Of a DNA stretch of 64,000 bases, positions 56,818-64,000 are shown piece by piece. Under the pieces are notes generated by a model. That model saw only the letters and a list, made by a program, of their open reading frames with translations, had not been told where the DNA came from and did no database searches. Source of the DNA: Hydrogenophilales bacterium (lineage in GTDB: Bacteria > Pseudomonadota > Gammaproteobacteria > Burkholderiales > Thiobacillaceae); the NCBI GenBank assembly GCA_023258975.1, contig JAHFRD010000001.1, positions 124,001-188,000 of the forward strand. Direction: 5' to 3'. The translations under genes and the position numbers were made by a program. Position 1 is the first letter of the stretch. The number at the start of each line of letters is the position of its first letter.

Positions 56818-58236
56818 GTGATTCGCAAGATACTCATCGCCAACCGGGGTGAAATCGCGGTTCGCATCGTGCGCGCGTGCAAGGAACTGGGCATCAAATC
56901 GGTGGCAATTTATACCGATGCCGATCGCAGCGCATTGCATGTCAAAAAAGCGGACGAGGCTTACAACATCGGTTCCGACCCCGTGGTGGGCTATCTCAAT
57001 GCCCACAACATCGTGAATCTGGCCGTGGCCTCGGGCTGCGACGCCCTGCATCCCGGCTATGGATTCCTCTCGGAAAATCCGGTCATCGCCGAGGTTTGCG
57101 CGCGCCGGGGCATCCGGTTCATCGGCCCCTCGCCCAAGGTCATTCGCCAGATGGGCGACAAGATTCAGGCTCGGCTGGCCATGATCAAGGCCGGCATTCC
57201 GGTCATACCCGGCTCCGACCACAATCTGGCAAGCGTCGAGGAAGCCCGCGACCTCGCCAACGGCATCGGTTACCCGGTCATGCTCAAGGCCACCAACGGT
57301 GGCGGTGGGCGCGGCATCCGTCGCTGCGATTCGGAAGCCGAGTTGATGAAGAACTTCGAGCGGGTGGTATCCGAAGCCAGCAAGGCATTCGGCAAGCCGG
57401 AAGTGTTCATCGAGAAGTGCGTGGTCAATCCCAAGCACATCGAAGTCCAGGTCATCGGCGATTCCCACGGCAATTGCGTGCATCTGTACGAACGCGACTG
57501 CTCGATCCAGCGGCGCAACCAGAAGCTGATCGAAATCGCCCCCTCGCCGCAACTCACCGAGGCGCAGCGTGAATACATCGGCAAGCTGGCGGTGCGCGCC
57601 GCCAAGGCGGTGGGCTACGAGAACGCCGGAACCGTGGAATTCCTGCTCGATTCCGACAATCAGTTCTACTTCATGGAAATGAACACCCGTCTCCAGGTAG
57701 AACACACGATCACGGAAAGCATCACCGGCATCGACATCGTCCAGGAACAGATCCGCATCGCCGACGGCAAGCCACTGCAATACAAGCAGGAAGACATCCG
57801 CTACCGGGGTTTCGCGATGGAATTCCGCATCAACGCGGAAGACCCGCAGAACGGCTTCCTGCCCAGTTTCGGCCGCATTTCCCGCTATTACGCGCCGGGT
57901 GGCCCGGGTGTGCGTACCGACGCGGCGATCTATTCCGGCTATGTCATCCCACCGTATTACGACTCCATGTGCGCCAAGATCACGGTCTGGGCGTTGAACT
58001 GGGACAGCGTCATCGCGCGCGGCCTGCGCACCCTGGACGACATGGTCGTCTATGGCGTGAAAACCACCATTCCCTACTACAAGGAAATTCTCAAGAACGA
58101 GGACTTCCGATCCGGACTGTTCAACACCAGCTTCGTGGACAGCCACCCGGAACTCCTGAACTACGCGGTTCGGCGCCCCCCGGAACTGACCGCCGCCGCC
58201 ATCTCCGCGGCCATCGCCGCCCACCTCGGCATGTAA
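56818..58236 (+). CDS. Biotin carboxylase subunit (pyruvate carboxylase subunit A / AccC-like)
   Basis: IRKILIANRGEIAVRIVRACKELGIKSVAIYTDADRSALHVKKADEAYNIG...; GTG start; paired with the downstream carboxyltransferase. Confidence 0.93.
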   Translation: MIRKILIANRGEIAVRIVRACKELGIKSVAIYTDADRSALHVKKADEAYNIGSDPVVGYLNAHNIVNLAVASGCDALHPGYGFLSENPVIAEVCARRGIRFIGPSPKVIRQMGDKIQARLAMIKAGIPVIPGSDHNLASVEEARDLANGIGYPVMLKATNGGGGRGIRRCDSEAELMKNFERVVSEASKAFGKPEVFIEKCVVNPKHIEVQVIGDSHGNCVHLYERDCSIQRRNQKLIEIAPSPQLTEAQREYIGKLAVRAAKAVGYENAGTVEFLLDSDNQFYFMEMNTRLQVEHTITESITGIDIVQEQIRIADGKPLQYKQEDIRYRGFAMEFRINAEDPQNGFLPSFGRISRYYAPGGPGVRTDAAIYSGYVIPPYYDSMCAKITVWALNWDSVIARGLRTLDDMVVYGVKTTIPYYKEILKNEDFRSGLFNTSFVDSHPELLNYAVRRPPELTAAAISAAIAAHLGM

Positions 58237-58250
58237 CGGATACACTGAAC

Positions 58251-60104
58251 ATGGCAAAAGTACACATTTCCGATCTCGTCCTGCGTGACGGCCACCAATC
58301 CCTCATCGCCACCCGCATGCGCACCGAGGACATGCTGCCGATCTGCGGCAAGCTCGATCAGGCCGGCTTCTGGTCCCTGGAAGCCTGGGGCGGCGCCACC
58401 TTCGACGCCTGTGTGCGCTTCCTCAAGGAAGACCCCTGGGAACGCCTGAAGAAACTGCGCCGCGCCCTGCCCAACACCCGTATCAACATGCTGCTGCGCG
58501 GCCAGAACCTGCTCGGCTACCGCCACTACGCCGACGACGTGGTGCGCGCCTTCGTGCAGAAATCCGCAGACAACGGCGTCGACATATTCCGCGTGTTCGA
58601 CGCCATGAACGACACCCGCAACATGCGGGTATCCATCGAAGCCGTGAAAAAATCCGGCAAACACGCGCAGGGCGCGATTTCCTACACCGTCAGCCCGGTG
58701 CACGACGTCGCCTACTTCGTCGAGATGGCGAAAACCCTTGCCGAGATGGGCGTCGATTCCATCGCCATCAAGGACATGGCCGGCCTGCTTACACCCTACG
58801 CCGCCTACGATCTGGTGAAAGCCGTCAAAACGGCCACCAACCTGCCGGTCAACACCCACAGCCACGCCACCGCCGGCCTCTCGACGATGGTGCACATGAA
58901 GGCCGTGGAAGCCGGCGCCGACATCATCGACTGCTGCAATTCCGCGTTCTCGGAAGGCGCCAGCCACGCCACCACGGAAAGCATGGTCGCCGCCCTGCAA
59001 GGCACGGAATATGACACCGGCCTGTCTCTGCCGTTGTTACAGGAAATCGCCGCCTACTTCCGTGAAGTGCGGAAGAAATACTGGCAATTCGAGATGGATA
59101 CCCACCTGGTGGACACCCGCATCCTGATTTCCCAGGTGCCGGGCGGCATGATCTCCAACCTCTCCAATCAGTTGAAGGAACAAGGCGCGCTCAATCGCAT
59201 GGACGACGTCATGCTGGAAATCCCGCGTGTGCGCGAGGATCTCGGCTACCCCCCCCTGGTCACCCCCACTTCGCAGATCGTCGGCACCCAGGCCGTGCTC
59301 AATGTATTGACCGGTGGCCGCTACAAATCGGTCACCACCGAAGTCAAGAACTACCTGCTCGGCCGTTACGGCGCCGCCCCCGGCAAGCCCAACGAGGAAG
59401 TCAGGAAAATGGCCGTGGGCAATCAGGAAGTCATCACCTGCCGCCCCGCCGACCTGATCCGCGATGAACTCGACAAACTGCGTGGCGAGGCCGAAGGCCT
59501 GACCAAGTCCGACGAGGATGTGCTGACCTACGCCATGTTCCCCGACCTGGGCCGCACCTTCCTGCAGGAACGCGCCGCCGGCACCCTGACACCGGAGCCG
59601 CTGCTGCCTCCAGAAGCCAGGGAAGCTTCGGCCTGCCCGACCTTCTTCGCGCCGAGCGAATTCAATGTCACCCTGCACGGCGAGACCTATCACATCCGCA
59701 TCCGCGGCACCGGCCACGCGGGCGAGAGCATCCGCCCGTACTTCGTCCATGTCGATGGCGTATCCGAAGAGGTGCGCGTGGAAACCCTCGACGAAGTCGA
59801 AGTCACCCCCGGCGGCGGCGCCCCGCGCGCGACGGGTGGCAAGAAGGCGGCCGGCGGTTCCAAAGCACGTCTGCGCCCCAGCCATGCCGGCCACGTCACC
59901 ACCGCCATGCCCGGCACCATCGTCGATGTGCTGGTCAAGACCGGCCAGAAGGTCAACGCCGGCGACGGCGTCCTGGTGATCGAAGCCATGAAGATGGAGA
60001 ACGAAATTCAGTCCGCCGTCTCCGGCACGGTCGTCAGCATCCACGTCGCCAAGGGTGACGCGGTGACGCCGGATCAGGTGCTGGTGGAAATCCAGCCGGA
60101 ATGA
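58251..60104 (+). CDS. Pyruvate carboxylase subunit B / oxaloacetate decarboxylase alpha-type carboxyltransferase with biotinyl domain
   Basis: VHISDLVLRDGHQSLIATRMRTEDMLPI...NTHSHATAGLSTMVHMKAVEAGADIID...VIEAMKMENEI biotinyl lysine motif. Confidence 0.93.
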   Translation: MAKVHISDLVLRDGHQSLIATRMRTEDMLPICGKLDQAGFWSLEAWGGATFDACVRFLKEDPWERLKKLRRALPNTRINMLLRGQNLLGYRHYADDVVRAFVQKSADNGVDIFRVFDAMNDTRNMRVSIEAVKKSGKHAQGAISYTVSPVHDVAYFVEMAKTLAEMGVDSIAIKDMAGLLTPYAAYDLVKAVKTATNLPVNTHSHATAGLSTMVHMKAVEAGADIIDCCNSAFSEGASHATTESMVAALQGTEYDTGLSLPLLQEIAAYFREVRKKYWQFEMDTHLVDTRILISQVPGGMISNLSNQLKEQGALNRMDDVMLEIPRVREDLGYPPLVTPTSQIVGTQAVLNVLTGGRYKSVTTEVKNYLLGRYGAAPGKPNEEVRKMAVGNQEVITCRPADLIRDELDKLRGEAEGLTKSDEDVLTYAMFPDLGRTFLQERAAGTLTPEPLLPPEAREASACPTFFAPSEFNVTLHGETYHIRIRGTGHAGESIRPYFVHVDGVSEEVRVETLDEVEVTPGGGAPRATGGKKAAGGSKARLRPSHAGHVTTAMPGTIVDVLVKTGQKVNAGDGVLVIEAMKMENEIQSAVSGTVVSIHVAKGDAVTPDQVLVEIQPE

Positions 60105-60108
60105 ACCC

Positions 60109-60162
60109 GTGGGAGCGGGCTTGCCAGTGATTGACGTCAATCGCGGGCAAGCCCGCTCCTAC
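60109..60162. repeat. REP/REPIN family 1
   Basis: gtgggagcgggcttgccagtgattgacgtcaatcgcgggcaagcccgctcctac. Confidence 0.8.
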
Positions 60163-60173
60163 AAACCGACACC

Positions 60174-60758
60174 ATGCAAGCCCTCGTCCTCGCCTCCACC
60201 TCCCCCTATCGCCGCGAACTACTAGCCCGCTTAGGCGTGCCGTTCGAGGTCGCCGCGCCGGATGTCGATGAAACCCCATTACCAAACGAATCGCCGGACG
60301 AGACCGCACAACGGCTGTCGCTGTTGAAGGCGCGCGCCGTCGCCGAGAGTTTTCCCAATGCCCTCATCATCGGCTCCGACCAGGTCGCCCTGCTCGAAGG
60401 TGTGCAACTGGGCAAACCCGGTACGCACGAGAAGGCGGTGGAACAACTCAAATCCATGCGCGGCAAGGCGCTGGAATTCCACACCGCGCTGACCCTGCTG
60501 AACGCGCGTACCGGCTCGGCGCAGACCGCGAACGTGCCAGTGCGTCTGGTAATGCGGGAATACACCGATGCGCAGATCGAGAACTACCTGCGCCGCGACC
60601 AGCCCTACAACTGCTGCGGCAGCGCCAGGAGCGAGTCCTTGGGCATCGCCCTCATCGCCCGCTTCGAAACCGAAGACCCCAATGCCCTGGTCGGCCTGCC
60701 GCTCATCAAGCTCACCGAGATGCTGGCCAACGAAGGGCTGGACGTTCTGGCGCCGTAG
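60174..60758 (+). CDS. Maf-like nucleoside triphosphate pyrophosphatase (YceF-like)
   Basis: MQALVLASTSPYRRELLARLGVPFEVAAPDVDETPLPNESP...LIIGSDQVALLEG. Confidence 0.95.
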   Translation: MQALVLASTSPYRRELLARLGVPFEVAAPDVDETPLPNESPDETAQRLSLLKARAVAESFPNALIIGSDQVALLEGVQLGKPGTHEKAVEQLKSMRGKALEFHTALTLLNARTGSAQTANVPVRLVMREYTDAQIENYLRRDQPYNCCGSARSESLGIALIARFETEDPNALVGLPLIKLTEMLANEGLDVLAP

Positions 60759-60812
60759 GAGCGGGCTGGCCCACGAAATCGTGGTGCTTATCGCGGGCCA
60801 GCCCGCTCCTAC
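60755..60812. repeat. REP/REPIN family 1 overlapping the stop codon of the Maf-like gene
   Basis: gtaggagcgggctggcccacga...tcgcgggccagcccgctcctac; the TAG at 60756-60758 is the stop codon. Confidence 0.85.
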
Positions 60813-60836
60813 GCCATCAGCCGCTTATTGCACTCC

Positions 60837-62243
60837 TTAATCCCTTCCCTTCTTCGGCGCCCCCGAACCCAGCAAAGCAGCGCCAGGTCGCGCGGTATGG
60901 CGGGTTGGCCCGTGTGAGCGGGCGCCGGGCTGGCTGCTGGGTTTGCCGGTGGATTTCCCCTCTCCGGCCGGCTTGCGCGGCGCCCCGGAACGGTTTTGCC
61001 CACCCCGATTGGGCTGGCCACGGCCACCCGCCGGGCGCGGCGGGCGACGATCATCCAGGTCCGCGTGCGCGGCCACCGTTTCCGGCATGACGAAGCCTTC
61101 CACCACCACACGGGCGATGGAGCGCTTGATCAGGCGCTCGATGTCCTTCAGGTAGCCCATCTCCTCGTTATCCACCAGCGACACCGCCGCTCCGGTGGTG
61201 CCGGCGCGGCCGGTGCGGCCGATGCGGTGGACGTAATCCTCGGGAATGTTGGGTAGTTCAAAGTTGACCACCTGCGGCAACTGGTCGATGTCGATGCCAC
61301 GCGCGGCGATGTCGGTCGCCACCAGCACCTGCAGGGTGCCGTCCTTGAACTGGGCAAGGGCGCGGGTGCGCGCGGCCTGGCTCTTGTTGCCGTGGATCGC
61401 CGCTGCGGGAATCCGGTCCTTGAGCAGCTTTTCCGCCAGTTTGTTGGCGCCGTGCTTGGTCCGGGTGAATACCAGCACCTGCTGCCAGTTGTGATGCCGG
61501 ATCAGGTGCGCGAGAAATTCTTTCTTGTGCGCCTGCGGCACCAGATGAACCGACTGCTCCACCAGTTCCGAGGCGGTATTGCGGCGCGCGACTTCGACGG
61601 TGCCGGGATTGTTCAGCAGCGTGTTGGCAAGGGTGCGTATCTCTTCCGAGAAGGTCGCCGAGAACAACAGGGTCTGGCGCTGTTTCGGGATCAGCGCGAT
61701 CACCTTGCGGATGTCGCGGATGAAGCCCATGTCCAGCATGCGATCGGCTTCATCGAGCACCAGGATTTCGACGCCGGACAAATCCACCGTCCGCTGGCCA
61801 ACGTGGTCGAGCAGGCGGCCCGGGGTGGCCACCAGGATGTCCACCCGTCCTTTCAGGGCCTTGTACTGCGGATTGATGTTGACCCCGCCGAACATGACCA
61901 TCGACACCAGGGGAAAATGCTTGCCGTAGGTCTGCACCGACTCCTCCACCTGCGCCGCCAGTTCGCGGGTGGGCACCAGAATCAGGCAACGCGGACGGCC
62001 GGGTTTGGGGGTAAGGGGCTTGGCCATGAGCCGATGCAGGATCGGCAGGGTGAAACCGGCGGTCTTGCCGGTACCGGTTTGCGCGGCGGCCAGCAGATCG
62101 CCGCCGGCCAGCACAAGCGGGATGGCCTGCGCCTGGATCGGCGTCGGCGTGCTGTAACCGGCATCCTGGATGGCGCGCAGCAAAGGGGTGGCCAGACCCA
62201 GATCGGCGAACGCCGGGGCGGAAGAAATATCGGGGGAAGACAT
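60837..62243 (-). CDS. rhlE: DEAD-box ATP-dependent RNA helicase RhlE-like
   Basis: [58 protein letters not shown]...[13 protein letters not shown]. Confidence 0.95.
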   Translation of the reverse strand: MSSPDISSAPAFADLGLATPLLRAIQDAGYSTPTPIQAQAIPLVLAGGDLLAAAQTGTGKTAGFTLPILHRLMAKPLTPKPGRPRCLILVPTRELAAQVEESVQTYGKHFPLVSMVMFGGVNINPQYKALKGRVDILVATPGRLLDHVGQRTVDLSGVEILVLDEADRMLDMGFIRDIRKVIALIPKQRQTLLFSATFSEEIRTLANTLLNNPGTVEVARRNTASELVEQSVHLVPQAHKKEFLAHLIRHHNWQQVLVFTRTKHGANKLAEKLLKDRIPAAAIHGNKSQAARTRALAQFKDGTLQVLVATDIAARGIDIDQLPQVVNFELPNIPEDYVHRIGRTGRAGTTGAAVSLVDNEEMGYLKDIERLIKRSIARVVVEGFVMPETVAAHADLDDRRPPRPAGGRGQPNRGGQNRSGAPRKPAGEGKSTGKPSSQPGARSHGPTRHTARPGAALLGSGAPKKGRD

Positions 62244-62534
62244 GCACTACTCCTGCGACGGCCCGCCGCTTGAACGCGGCACCAATCGAGGCAGACGAAA
62301 TAGGGGAGAGAAAAAGAAAACACAAAGAAAACGCGTGCCGATTGGTTGGGCACGCGAGTGGCGCGGATTATACGGAGCAAGCCGCGCCGGATGTGAAATT
62401 CAGGCCGGCTCCCATCTTCCCCGTCTTGGCCCTTCTCCCAAGCCATGCGCCGGGCCACCCCGGGGCGGCCCGGATGCTTTTTCCGAACCGGGGGCGGTGC
62501 TATTCTGCCCCCCCTTTTTGGCTTTCCCCCAACC

Positions 62535-63341
62535 ATGTCCATCACCATCAAGACCCCGGAAGAAATCGAAAAAATGCGCATCGCGGGGCGCCTGACTGCG
62601 GAAGTGCTGGACTACATCAAACCTTTCGTCAAACCCGGTGTGACCACGGAAGAACTGGACAAGCTGTGCCACGACCTGATGGTCAACGTGCAGAACAGCA
62701 TCCCGGCGCCCCTCAACTACGCGCCGCCCGGCCACAAGCCCTATCCCAAGTCGATCTGCACCTCGATCAATCATCAGGTTTGCCACGGGGTGCCCAGCAA
62801 GGACAAGAAACTGAAGAACGGCGACGTGGTGAATCTGGACATCACCGTCATCAAGGACGGCTGGCATGGCGACAGTTCGCGCATGTTTCATGTAGGCGAA
62901 CCCGGCATCCTGGCGCGCCGGCTCACCGAAATCACCTACGAATGCATGTGGAAGGGCATCGCCGCCGTGCGTCCGGGCGTACACCTGGGCGTGGTCGGCG
63001 CCGCCATCCAGAAACACGCGGAATCCAACGGCTACTCGGTGGTGCGCGAGTTCTGCGGCCACGGCATCGGCCGCGGCTTCCATGAGGAGCCCCAGGTACT
63101 GCACTACGGCAAGGCCGACGAGGGGCCGACCCTGGAGCCGGGCATGACCTTCACCATCGAACCCATGATCAACGCCGGCCGCCGCGACATCCGCGTGCTG
63201 GGCGACGGCTGGACCGTGGTAACCAAGGACCACTCGCTCTCGACCCAGTGGGAACACACCATCCTGGTGACCGAAATCGGCTACGAAGTGCTGACCCTCT
63301 CCGCCGAATGCCCGCCGCCGCCGGCATTCATCACCGGATGA
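62535..63341 (+). CDS. map: Type I methionine aminopeptidase
   Basis: MSITIKTPEEIEKMRIAGRLTAEVLDYIKPFVKPGVTTEELDKLCHD...GHGIGRGFHEEPQVLHYG. Confidence 0.97.
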   Translation: MSITIKTPEEIEKMRIAGRLTAEVLDYIKPFVKPGVTTEELDKLCHDLMVNVQNSIPAPLNYAPPGHKPYPKSICTSINHQVCHGVPSKDKKLKNGDVVNLDITVIKDGWHGDSSRMFHVGEPGILARRLTEITYECMWKGIAAVRPGVHLGVVGAAIQKHAESNGYSVVREFCGHGIGRGFHEEPQVLHYGKADEGPTLEPGMTFTIEPMINAGRRDIRVLGDGWTVVTKDHSLSTQWEHTILVTEIGYEVLTLSAECPPPPAFITG

Positions 63342-63347
63342 CGCGGG

Positions 63348-64000
63348 ATGCCACTGGTGGCTGATCCCCTGCCCGCGCCCGACGCGAGCGCCTGGCGTTC
63401 CGCGCTCAAAGAAGGCCGCGCCGCGATATTCGCCGCGTATCAGGCGCGGCCGCGCGCGCCCGTCCTGCTCACCGGCCTCTCCCAGTTGACCGATCAGGTG
63501 CTGCGCGACATCTGGCAAGCGCATGACCTGCCGCGCCACGCCGCCCTGGTGGCGGTGGGCGGCTACGGGCGTGGCGAGATGTATCCGCAGTCCGATGTCG
63601 ATGTGCTGATTCTGCTGGACGACCGCCTGCCGGATACCGAACACGGTCGTTTCGAGCCCCTGATCGGCCTGTTCTGGGATGTCGGCCTGCCCATCGGCCA
63701 CAGTGTGCGCAAGCTGTCCGAATGCCTGGCCGAGTCGGCCGGCGACATCACCATCCAGACCAACCTGCTGGAAGCCCGCCATCTGGCCGGCGACCCGGCG
63801 TTGTTCCAACGCATGCGGCAAGGCCTGGCGGAGCAAATGGATCCGCTCGCCTTCTATCAGGGCAAGTCGCTGGAACAGAAAGCCCGCCACGGCCGCCATG
63901 CCGATGTGGCCCTGCTGCTGGAGCCCAATCTCAAGGAAAGCCCGGGCGGCCTGCGCGACATCCAGACCCTGTTCTGGGTGTGCCGCGCGGCCGGATTGAC
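63348..64000 (+). CDS. glnD: [Protein-PII] uridylyltransferase, 3' truncated by window end
   Basis: Translation MPLVADPLPAPDASAWRSALKEGRAAIFAAYQ...VAVGGYGRGEMYPQSDVDVLILL, follows map. Confidence 0.93.
   Translation, partial: MPLVADPLPAPDASAWRSALKEGRAAIFAAYQARPRAPVLLTGLSQLTDQVLRDIWQAHDLPRHAALVAVGGYGRGEMYPQSDVDVLILLDDRLPDTEHGRFEPLIGLFWDVGLPIGHSVRKLSECLAESAGDITIQTNLLEARHLAGDPALFQRMRQGLAEQMDPLAFYQGKSLEQKARHGRHADVALLLEPNLKESPGGLRDIQTLFWVCRAAGL

Noticed and set aside
56317-58257. 646-aa minus ORF ending in YceD
   Set aside because: Only the C-terminal ~149 aa are YceD; the rest is antisense to the biotin carboxylase gene.

Overview
GC-rich 64 kb chromosomal window, most likely betaproteobacterial (inferred from gene content and gene order). 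Both ends are truncated: CheB-like gene on the left, glnD on the right. The right half (about 38.6-64 kb) is mostly conserved housekeeping: phaCE, rluE-like, icd, csp, clpSA, the tatD-pilZ-holB-tmk-mltG-pabC-fabF-acpP-fabGDH-plsX-rpmF-yceD cluster, a two-subunit biotin carboxylase/carboxyltransferase pair, maf, rhlE, map and glnD. The left and middle hold the unusual material. (1) A possible regulon at 6.5-21.9 kb: a QseBC/PmrAB-like two-component system, a CzcCBA-type RND efflux set with a DUF3240 protein, an SHP/DUF1924 - diheme cytochrome c - cytochrome b561 redox module, and a translationally coupled four-gene operon (thermostable-hemolysin/GNAT-like protein, AMP-dependent ligase, heme-oxygenase-like diiron-type protein, SDR). 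Three upstream regions carry the same TTTAAG-N5-TTTAAG-like box. (2) A 2878-aa SdrD_B-type adhesin at 24.0-32.7 kb with near-identical 1029-bp and 678-bp tandem duplications, a candidate N-terminal thioester domain and no signal peptide. It is divergent from a complete type I secretion operon. Next to it is a 51-aa PEP-CTERM protein with a good sigma-54 promoter match. (3) Dispersed repeats: REP/REPIN families and two copies of a 189-bp MITE-like element. One MITE copy is nested in another repeat with a 5-bp target-site duplication. No rRNA, tRNA, CRISPR array, IS transposase or prophage was seen. Comparisons are by eye from the sequence and ORF track; family names are from recognition, not database searches.
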